Part shown: one piece after another, positions 26,095-32,720 of the stretch
Numbering within the stretch: the first letter of the stretch is position 1
Layout: every line of letters starts with the position of its first letter
Assembly: GCA_027593035.1 (NCBI GenBank)
Contig: JAQCJQ010000014.1
Coordinates: forward strand, 1-34,356
Direction of reading: 5' to 3'
Length of the DNA stretch: 34,356 nucleotides
DNA from: Bacteroidota bacterium
Lineage (GTDB): Bacteria; Bacteroidota; Bacteroidia; Flavobacteriales_D; Sanyastnellaceae
The notes under the pieces: generated by a model
Told to the model about the DNA's origin: nothing
The model's input: the letters and a program-made list of their open reading frames with translations, nothing else
Database searches by the model: none
Made by a program: the position numbers and the translations under genes

Positions 26095-26168
26095 ATTCCG
26101 AAACGAGGGCGATAGGTAAAAAATTCGTTGCTATAAAGTGTTGTTTGTACACCTTATTTAGCTTACAT

Positions 26169-26200
26169 TTAGGCATTGAATTTGGGTTTTCAATGCTTAA
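26169..26200. promoter_or_regulatory. 32-base inverted repeat upstream of the 953-aa protein gene
   Basis: TTAGGCATTGAA and TTCAATGCTTAA are inverted copies (11 of 12 pair perfectly, one G·T) around an 8-base spacer, 40 bases before the ATG at 26240. A near-consensus -7 (TACATTTA, 26164-26171) overlaps its left edge, with TTTG at 26144-26147. It could be an operator or an mRNA hairpin. No T tract follows. Confidence 0.45.
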
Positions 26201-26239
26201 TAACCCGGTTTAGTGGAATTTTTCGGAAAACAACTACTC

Positions 26240-29101
26240 ATGAAAAACGTTTATTTACTCTTTAGTCTGTTGGCGATTGCGACAGCATCCTTTGCTCAAA
26301 CTGCTTCAGTTACGTTCAATTTGAACATGGCCAATGAAGTGGTTGCTGAATCAGGTGTCTATCTCGCAGGAGGTGCTGACTGGGGTGATCCTGGAGTCAA
26401 TCCGATGACCGATGAAGATGGTGATGGGGTTTACAGTATCACAGTTGAAGTGGTGACTCCTTACACGGGAAACTACACGTTCACCAACGGTGCTTGTGGA
26501 GATTGGTCTTGCAAAGAAAATATCGAAGGACAGGATTGCGCAGATGGTCAATGGAGTGATCGATTGCTAGCCGACGTAACTGAAGACCTGGTGATCTCTA
26601 CATGTTTCGCTCAGTGCACTACAGACGGTTCTTGCTCTGCGCCACCCCCAGTGGAGACTGTAGATGTCACGTTCAATATTGACATGAATTACCAAGATTT
26701 CCCAACAGCTGACTATGATGCTGTAACGGTCAATGGCAATTGGAACGGATGGGGCGCTTGGGGTGTTCCATTGACTGACGCTGACGCTGACGGTGTTTGG
26801 TCAGGTACAATCGCACTCGAAGTAGGATTGACATATGAATATGTTGTTTCTACAACGGGCGCAGCAGATGGATACTCTGGTTGGGGCTTTGTATACAATG
26901 CCGGCCTTGAGTGTGCATTGGCAGGAACTGCTAACTTTTTCTTTACCACAAGTGCAGAAGGTAATGTGGTGAACCTTTGTCCTTCAGGTTGCGGTGAGAC
27001 ATGTTCTCCTGTTACTGAAGACCCGGTGAACTTGACCTTCAATGTTGACATGAATGAAGCTGGAGCAAATCCTGTTGGCATCTTTGTGGCAGGCGATTTC
27101 ATCGCTTGGGACTTTACTCAAATGGCTGACGAAGACGGTGACGGTGTGTTTTCTTACACGCATTCTGTTGCAGCCAACAGCTTGGTCCAGTTCAAGTACA
27201 TGAACGGTCCAGGGTGGGATTTTGTCGAGAATGTGCCTGCCGCTTGCGGTACTGCTGAGTTCTTCAATCGTTCGGTTGCAGTGGGTGTTGATGATGTGAC
27301 CATGGATGCGGTTTGCTACGCTGCTTGTGTTGGCTGTGGTACGGAAGTGGTCCAGCACGAAGTCACGTTCATGGTGAACATGGCCAACGAAGAAGTTGCA
27401 GAGACCGGAGTTTACCTCGCAGGTGGTGCATACTTTGGCGCGCCGGGCGACAACCAAATGTTGGACGACGATGGTGATGGTGTGTATGCCATCACGATGT
27501 TGTTGGACGAAGGATTTGAAGGCCACTACGCGTTCACCAACGGTGCATGCGCGGATTGGGGATGTAAAGAGAACTTGGCAGGTCAAGAGTGCGGCGATGC
27601 GACGAACTACAATGATCGTTTCTTGCCAGCCGTGACTGGTCCTACGACCATCAACACGTGCTTCGCACAGTGTTCTACAGACGGATCTTGCAGTTCTGTT
27701 TCTGAAGCATCCGTTACATTCCGAGTGGACATGTCCACCAGTGGTGTGACAGGTGCGGTGACGGTATTCGGCGGTTCATTGAACGGCTGGAATGCGGGTG
27801 CGAATCCAATGACCGACGAAGACGGAGACGGTATTTATGAGTTTACGACTGTATTGGCTTCAGGCGGTCACGAATTCAAGTATGTCAACTCGGGTGCTGA
27901 CGAATCATTGGACCCTGAGCTTACAGCAGAATGCACGTTGACAACAGGTCCTTACACCAACCGTTACATCACCGTTGAAGGCGGCGTTGATATGGTATTG
28001 GATGTGGTTTGTTTCGAGTCTTGCAGCGCATGTGAAACCAATGAAGGGGACGTATACGGTTGCATGGACGCTACAGCGAGCAACTACAATGAAGCGGCGA
28101 ACATTGACGATGGTTCTTGCTTGTATGCAACAACCTTCAATGTGGACATGTCTTGCTCTGGGATTGAGTTTACGACTGTTTATGTGACCGGCCCTTGGTG
28201 TGGATGGTGCGCTGCTGAAGATTATAACTTCTTGTCTGATGCAGACGGAGATGGCATCCACTCGTTGACCATTGACTTGGCAGGTACCATTGAATACAAG
28301 TACATGGTTGATGGATGGGCTCACCAAGAGGATTTGGTGGACGACATGCAAAACGGTGGTGAGTGTGCTCCAGTGACTGATTTCGCTGGTTACGCCAACC
28401 GATTGGCTGACGCTGGATCAACGAACAACGATGCATATGGCACGTGTTTGACTTGTGATGAAGTGAATCCACCAGCGATTGTTGATGTCATGTTTGACAT
28501 TGATATGAACGGAACGGGCTATCCCAACGCAGACTACGACAATGTTGTCGTCAACGGTTCTTGGAACGGCTGGGGCGGCTGGGGTGTGACTTTGGCTGAC
28601 GCTGACGGCGACGGTGTATGGTCTGGAACTTTGGCAATCGAAGAAGGCACGGCATTTGAATTTGTCCTCGCTGTTACCGGGCCTGCAGACGGTTGGTCTG
28701 GATGGGGTTCTGTATTCAATGCACCAGCTGAGTGTTCTACCAACCCAGAGGCTCCAATCGGAGCGGGTGGTGGTAACTACGGTGCTACTGCGGCTGAAGG
28801 TTTGGTTGTTGCATACTGCGCAGGAAGTTGCGTTGCGACATGCCCAATCTTGGGTTGCATGGATCCATTCTTCGCTGAATTTGACATGTATGCTACTGAA
28901 GATGATGGGTCTTGTATGACTGCAGTGGTATTTGGTTGCATGTATGAGTCAGCTGAGAACTACAGCGCAGATGCCAACACAGACGATGGCAGCTGCGAAT
29001 TTGTAGCGAATGCTTGTCCTGGTGACTTGGATGGTGACGGTTTGGTGGCGACACCTGACTTGCTTTCCTTCTTGTCTGTATTTGGAACTGAGTGCGAATA
29101 A
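26240..29101 (+). CDS. Large secreted multidomain protein with seven CBM-like beta-domains and C-terminal EF-hand module
   Basis: This 953-aa protein has a clear signal peptide (MKNVYLLFSLLAIATASFAQ). Seven beta-rich domains of 110-120 residues begin with a phrase like VTFNVDM near residues 22, 142, 264, 374, 491, 631 and 749. Several contain an aspartate loop such as DEDGDGVYS, and pairs are internally similar (1 and 4; 2 and 7; 3 and 5). The wording recalls starch-binding or CBM-like modules of secreted Bacteroidota proteins, but I cannot name a family. Three GCM/DDGSC Cys repeats (about 607, 872 and 900) follow the style of the 1493-aa protein. The end, CPGDLDGDGLVATPDLLSFL and a closing Cys, is the same C-terminal module. 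The ATG at 26240 is chosen because it starts the signal peptide. Confidence 0.85.
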   Translation: MKNVYLLFSLLAIATASFAQTASVTFNLNMANEVVAESGVYLAGGADWGDPGVNPMTDEDGDGVYSITVEVVTPYTGNYTFTNGACGDWSCKENIEGQDCADGQWSDRLLADVTEDLVISTCFAQCTTDGSCSAPPPVETVDVTFNIDMNYQDFPTADYDAVTVNGNWNGWGAWGVPLTDADADGVWSGTIALEVGLTYEYVVSTTGAADGYSGWGFVYNAGLECALAGTANFFFTTSAEGNVVNLCPSGCGETCSPVTEDPVNLTFNVDMNEAGANPVGIFVAGDFIAWDFTQMADEDGDGVFSYTHSVAANSLVQFKYMNGPGWDFVENVPAACGTAEFFNRSVAVGVDDVTMDAVCYAACVGCGTEVVQHEVTFMVNMANEEVAETGVYLAGGAYFGAPGDNQMLDDDGDGVYAITMLLDEGFEGHYAFTNGACADWGCKENLAGQECGDATNYNDRFLPAVTGPTTINTCFAQCSTDGSCSSVSEASVTFRVDMSTSGVTGAVTVFGGSLNGWNAGANPMTDEDGDGIYEFTTVLASGGHEFKYVNSGADESLDPELTAECTLTTGPYTNRYITVEGGVDMVLDVVCFESCSACETNEGDVYGCMDATASNYNEAANIDDGSCLYATTFNVDMSCSGIEFTTVYVTGPWCGWCAAEDYNFLSDADGDGIHSLTIDLAGTIEYKYMVDGWAHQEDLVDDMQNGGECAPVTDFAGYANRLADAGSTNNDAYGTCLTCDEVNPPAIVDVMFDIDMNGTGYPNADYDNVVVNGSWNGWGGWGVTLADADGDGVWSGTLAIEEGTAFEFVLAVTGPADGWSGWGSVFNAPAECSTNPEAPIGAGGGNYGATAAEGLVVAYCAGSCVATCPILGCMDPFFAEFDMYATEDDGSCMTAVVFGCMYESAENYSADANTDDGSCEFVANACPGDLDGDGLVATPDLLSFLSVFGTECE

Positions 29102-29126
29102 TTGGATTGGACTGATTAGAATAGGG

Positions 29127-29158
29127 AAGGCCGACTCCGCATGGAGTCGGCCTTTTTT
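29127..29158 (+). terminator. Terminator after the 953-aa protein gene
   Basis: AAGGCCGACTCC and GGAGTCGGCCTT form a perfect 12-bp stem around GCAT, followed by T residues. It is a textbook rho-independent terminator 25 bases after the stop. Confidence 0.92.
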
Positions 29159-29205
29159 ATTTCAAGGGTTTGCGACTATAGACGTCAAGCTCCCTTCGAA
29201 CAACG

Positions 29206-29213
29206 TAACTTTG
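29206..29213 (+). promoter_or_regulatory. Candidate -7 element (TAACTTTG) before ribA
   Basis: This is a perfect TAnnTTTG followed by CACC and the GTG at 29218. It is the same layout as def and ribBX and supports the GTG start. Confidence 0.55.
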
Positions 29214-29217
29214 CACC

Positions 29218-29793
29218 GTGAAACGATTGGTTGAATCTCGCTTGCCCACTGCCGTGGGTTCCTTTACCATTTTGGCCTTCGGAGAAGAAGGGGATTTTTT
29301 TCCCCATGTCGTCTTGATGTCGACTCTCGAGTCCGATGCTGCGCCCGTGGTCCGCATCCATAGTGAGTGCATGACCGGCGATTTGTTTGGCAGCGCACGT
29401 TGCGATTGCGGTCAACAATTGAATCGAGCCCTCGACTCCATCGCCAAAGAAGGCGGCGCCTTGTTGTACCTCCGTCAAGAAGGCCGAGGCATCGGTTTGG
29501 TGGAGAAACTAAAGGCTTACAACTTGCAGGACAAGGGACGGGACACGATCCAGTCCAATGAGGAGTTGGGACATCCAGCGGATGCCAGGGGGTATGATGA
29601 TGCCGTGGCCATCCTGAAAGACTTGGGTTGGGACGCTGTCCAATTGATGACCAACAACCCGTTGAAGATGGAAGCGCTGAATGCCGGCGGCATTGACGTT
29701 GTTAAACGGCTACCCGTGATCATCCCGGCAGGCAAAGAGAATGCCGACTACTTGCACGTCAAGCAATCGTTGATGGGCCATTTGTTGGGCTAA
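29218..29793 (+). CDS. ribA: Stand-alone GTP cyclohydrolase II
   Basis: This 191-aa enzyme opens GTP to 2,5-diamino-6-ribosylamino-pyrimidinone 5'-phosphate, the first step of riboflavin synthesis. The zinc site is intact: HSECMTGDLFGSARCDCG gives the C-x10-C-x-C ligands. YLRQEGRGIGLVEKLKAYNL (catalytic Arg), DTIQSNEELGHPADARGY and MTNNPLKMEAL are all present, ending with ENADYLHVKQSLMGHLL. The length is that of E. coli RibA. The start is GTG at 29218, directly after a -7 element and CACC. It probably supplies the activity missing from the RibBX fusion. The 3' end is 10 bases from the convergent DUF819 gene. Confidence 0.95.
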   Translation: MKRLVESRLPTAVGSFTILAFGEEGDFFPHVVLMSTLESDAAPVVRIHSECMTGDLFGSARCDCGQQLNRALDSIAKEGGALLYLRQEGRGIGLVEKLKAYNLQDKGRDTIQSNEELGHPADARGYDDAVAILKDLGWDAVQLMTNNPLKMEALNAGGIDVVKRLPVIIPAGKENADYLHVKQSLMGHLLG

Positions 29794-29803
29794 ACACGCG
29801 CGT

Positions 29804-31081
29804 TTACATCGAGATCGCGTGCATGAGTTCCATACACACAATCGCTCCCACGGTCCCTACAGCATAGCCCAATACCGCCAGTAATACACCTACCGGTGCC
29901 AAAGCTGGACTGAATGCTGCGGCTACGATGGGAGCAGAGGCTGCCCCGCCAATGTTGGCTTGTGACCCGACGGCTACATAGAAAAATGGAGCTTTGATGA
30001 TCTTGGCTACGGTCAACAATATGATGATGTGCGTAAGCATCCAAAGCAATCCGATGAGGATGACGGACCAGTAGACGTCCCAATTGTGGTAGAGTTCGAC
30101 CACATCCATCTTCATGCCGATGGTGGCTACGAGCACATAGAGAAAGACACTGCCGGTTTTGCTCGCGCCAGCACCCTCGTAATTTCTCAACTTCGTAAAA
30201 CTCAGTCCAATGCCAATGGCTGTTGCGGCCACCACGAGCCAGAAGAACCCGCCCTCCAAGCTGCTGAGGTATTGGACGAAGCTATCGGGGTTGGCCGTTT
30301 TGATGCGAGTAAACCACGCACTAAAACCGGGGGCCAAGCCATCCGCCAACGCATGCGACACGGCAACCGCTCCGAATGCAATGCCCGCAATGATCATGAG
30401 GTCCTGAAAAGAAGGCACCCGTGCGATGCCCAATTGGAAGGCTTCCACCTTCTCTTTGAGTTCATCCACTGCCGAGGAGTCGGCTTTGAGCTTGCGGTCC
30501 AAAATGGCGCTCATACCCGCTCCCACTAGCAAGAAGGGCATCCATAAATTGGCGACAAACACATCCACAATCAACATGGCGCTGAACTGGCTGTCCAAGG
30601 TGCCTGAAATCTCTTTAAGTGCCGCTTGGTTGGCTCCGCCGCCGATCCAGCTTCCCGCTACCGTCGACAGTCCGCGCCAAAACGCTTCAGGCGAATCACC
30701 TCCGAGCACCGAGGGTTCGATGAAGCTAACCGCCCACAGCGCCAATGGTCCGCCGATTACGATGCCGAATGTGGCTGTAAAAAACATGATCAGTGCTTTC
30801 GGTCCCAGGTTCCAAATTCCTTTCAAGTCGATGCTCAAGCAGAGCAGGACCAGGCTCGCCGGCAACAAATAACGCGAAGCCACGAAGTACAAGTTGGAGG
30901 ATTCCCCATCGATCAACCCCAATGAATTGTACGCAGCCGGAAGGAAATAACACAGCAGCAACGACGGGATGATTTTGAAAAATCCAGCAAATTTTGGAAG
31001 CGAGCTGAAGTGAAAAATCAGGGCCAAAGTGGCCAGGAGCAGACCCAGTACAACCGCGTCATTGGTAATCAAAGCATTCAT
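29804..31081 (-). CDS. DUF819-family integral membrane protein
   Basis: This protein of about 425 aa has ten or more hydrophobic segments and reads like the DUF819 (YjcL-type) family: LIFHFSSLPKFAGFFKIIPS near the N-terminus, then SRYLLPASLVLLCLSIDLKG, a GSWIGGGANQAALKEISG segment and a C-terminal GSQANIGGAASAPIVAAAF. The glycine-rich half-helices suggest a transporter fold. The substrate is unknown. The ATG at 31081 is chosen; a longer frame begins at TTG. The minus strand reads TTAGTTTG (31095-31088), one mismatch from the -7 consensus, 6 nt before this ATG. Confidence 0.85.
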   Translation of the reverse strand: MNALITNDAVVLGLLLATLALIFHFSSLPKFAGFFKIIPSLLLCYFLPAAYNSLGLIDGESSNLYFVASRYLLPASLVLLCLSIDLKGIWNLGPKALIMFFTATFGIVIGGPLALWAVSFIEPSVLGGDSPEAFWRGLSTVAGSWIGGGANQAALKEISGTLDSQFSAMLIVDVFVANLWMPFLLVGAGMSAILDRKLKADSSAVDELKEKVEAFQLGIARVPSFQDLMIIAGIAFGAVAVSHALADGLAPGFSAWFTRIKTANPDSFVQYLSSLEGGFFWLVVAATAIGIGLSFTKLRNYEGAGASKTGSVFLYVLVATIGMKMDVVELYHNWDVYWSVILIGLLWMLTHIIILLTVAKIIKAPFFYVAVGSQANIGGAASAPIVAAAFSPALAPVGVLLAVLGYAVGTVGAIVCMELMHAISM

Positions 31082-31127
31082 AGGATGCAAACTAAGGAGG
31101 ACTCGGCAGAAGTCGGTCAGGAGAGGC

Positions 31128-31172
31128 CAAAAGAAAAGGCCTGCTCCATCCTTTCGGATCGAAGCAGGCCTT
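31128..31172 (-). terminator. Terminator after the FKBP gene
   Basis: AAGGCCTGCT and AGCAGGCCTT pair (10 bp, 31136-31145 with 31163-31172), with a smaller ATCC/GGAT hairpin inside. Read on the minus strand the stem is followed by TTCTTTT. It lies 24 bases after the FKBP stop. Confidence 0.75.
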
Positions 31173-31196
31173 CATCAGCGGGTTGCTGTCTGCGGA

Positions 31197-31886
31197 TCAA
31201 TCCACAGAGATCAACTCCACATCAAATACAAGTGCTGCAAATGGAGGGATCGGTCCGTTTGGATTTGGATTCGCTCCGTACGCCAATTCTTGTGGAATGT
31301 AGAACGTTGTTTTTCCTCCTGGCTTCATCAATTGAAGGCCTTCAGTCCATCCAGCGATCACGTTTCCGAGTGGAAAAGAAATCGGTTCTCCTCGCTTGAA
31401 TGATGAGTCGAATTCGGTTCCGTCGATCAATGTTCCGCGGTAGTGAACGGTCACGGTAGAGGCAGCCGTCGGTGCGTCACCTGACCCTTCTGTTTCATGC
31501 GTGTATTGCAGTCCAGATTCAGTCACTTGAATGCCGTCTTTCTTGGCGTTGGTGGCCAAGAAATCGAGGCATTCTTCGCGGTATCCCGCTGAGGACTCTT
31601 CCTTCTTTTTCGTCATGAATTCACCGACCATCTCGTTGGCCTGTTCAGCGGTCATGGTGGCGGAGCCATTCATCTGATTTTCAAAACCGGCAGCGAGTTG
31701 AGCTGCATCAATTTCAGTAAGACCTTCCTGCATCAGGTTGGTAGAGAACAAGACGCCTAAAGCGTAACTAATGGATTCCATGGAAGTGGAGTTGGATTGT
31801 GCCCACACATGCGTTGAGCTAGTTGATAAGAACGAAAATGCGATGCCTGCGCACAAAGCTGCAGGTCTAAAATTGAAAGAAATCAT
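31197..31886 (-). CDS. Secreted FKBP-type peptidyl-prolyl cis-trans isomerase
   Basis: This 229-aa protein has a signal peptide ending near HVWAQ (residue 30). A helical dimerisation-type region (about 35-115, with SYALGVLFSTNL and AGFENQMNG) follows, like FkpA and Mip. The C-terminal FKBP domain (about 120-229) contains VTVHYRGTLIDGTEFDSSF, FPLGNVIAGWTEGLQLMKPG, YIPQELAYG and a closing FDVELISVD. It likely assists folding of periplasmic or outer-membrane proteins. Its start overlaps the yaaA stop by 4 bases (ATGA), so both come from one transcript, ended by the hairpin downstream. Confidence 0.93.
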   Translation of the reverse strand: MISFNFRPAALCAGIAFSFLSTSSTHVWAQSNSTSMESISYALGVLFSTNLMQEGLTEIDAAQLAAGFENQMNGSATMTAEQANEMVGEFMTKKKEESSAGYREECLDFLATNAKKDGIQVTESGLQYTHETEGSGDAPTAASTVTVHYRGTLIDGTEFDSSFKRGEPISFPLGNVIAGWTEGLQLMKPGGKTTFYIPQELAYGANPNPNGPIPPFAALVFDVELISVD

Positions 31887-32659
31887 GAGGGTTGAGTTGT
31901 TTTTTTTCGAGTGAAGACCCAGTCGTTTTCAGTGGATAGATCCGCATTGAATGCGTAGCCCATGCCGTTGAATTTCTTGAGATCTATGGGGTTTTCAATG
32001 CGTTGTTGAATCAGATACCGCGCCATCTGTCCCCGAGCTTCTTTGGCGTAGGTCATCAGCGATTTGAACTCGCCGTTGACCTCATCCTTGAACTGGGGAG
32101 TGATCACACGGACCGGGCTGTCTTTGCGCAAAATGGCTTTGCTGTATTCGTTGCTGGCGAGGTTGATCAAACACCCGTTGGCGGCACCAACAATGTGATC
32201 AGCCAACCGGTCTTCCCAGTAGTGGTACAGGTTCTTTTTCTTGGTTGTGATGGGCCACTTCAAGCCCATTTCCAAACGGTAAGGCTGCATGCGGTCCAAA
32301 GGCCGCAAAATACCGTACAGTCCACTGATGATGCGCACATGTCCTTGCGCGAAAGCCAAATCATCTGAGGAGAGTGATGCGGCATCGAGACCACGGTATA
32401 CCGCTCCTTGGAAGGCCATGGCGGCAGGCTTGCCTCCGTCCTCATGCGCTGAAGCATCCCACGCATTGGCCCGTTCCTTGGTTTGGGCAGCGAGGTCAGG
32501 GTTCAATGCCATCAATACCGCCAAGTGCTTTGCCGAGTGTTTGCGCAGCTTATCAGCCAAGTAAGTGGCATCGCTGAGGAACTCGGGTTGCGATGCCGGG
32601 CCGACATCGCGCGCGTTCTCAAAGTCGATGGTTTTGGCTGGAGAGAGGAGACAAATCAT
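31883..32659 (-). CDS. yaaA: YaaA-family peroxide-stress protein (DUF328/UPF0246)
   Basis: This cytoplasmic protein of 258 aa begins MICLLSPAKTIDFE, the typical YaaA start. It contains AFQGAVYRGLDA, HVRIISGLYGILRPLDRMQP, YRLEMG, INLASNEYSKAI and the C-terminal GMGYAFNADLSTENDWVF. In E. coli, YaaA lowers free iron and DNA damage during hydrogen peroxide stress; a DNA-binding fold is reported. A perfect -7 element (TACTTTTG, minus 32679-32672) lies 12 nt upstream of the ATG at 32659. A longer frame starting at 32674 would begin inside that element, so I reject it. It is coupled to the FKBP gene. Confidence 0.93.
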   Translation of the reverse strand: MICLLSPAKTIDFENARDVGPASQPEFLSDATYLADKLRKHSAKHLAVLMALNPDLAAQTKERANAWDASAHEDGGKPAAMAFQGAVYRGLDAASLSSDDLAFAQGHVRIISGLYGILRPLDRMQPYRLEMGLKWPITTKKKNLYHYWEDRLADHIVGAANGCLINLASNEYSKAILRKDSPVRVITPQFKDEVNGEFKSLMTYAKEARGQMARYLIQQRIENPIDLKKFNGMGYAFNADLSTENDWVFTRKKTTQPS

Positions 32660-32671
32660 GGGGCGAGCGCA

Positions 32672-32679
32672 CAAAAGTA
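32672..32679 (-). promoter_or_regulatory. Candidate -7 element (TACTTTTG) for yaaA-FKBP
   Basis: This is a perfect TAnnTTTG, 12 nt before the yaaA ATG, with ATTG about 20 bases further upstream as a weak -33. It is divergent from the next promoter. Confidence 0.5.
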
Positions 32680-32708
32680 CAAGATGCAGGGAGGGGAATC
32701 AATTCGAT

Positions 32709-32716
32709 TATCTTTC
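32709..32716 (+). promoter_or_regulatory. Candidate -7 element (TATCTTTC) for the SprB-repeat protein gene
   Basis: It has one mismatch to TAnnTTTG, with a 4-nt spacer (GAGC) to the ATG at 32721. This is the same spacing as at 338, 15042, 15093 and 29218. Confidence 0.4.
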
Positions 32717-32720
32717 GAGC

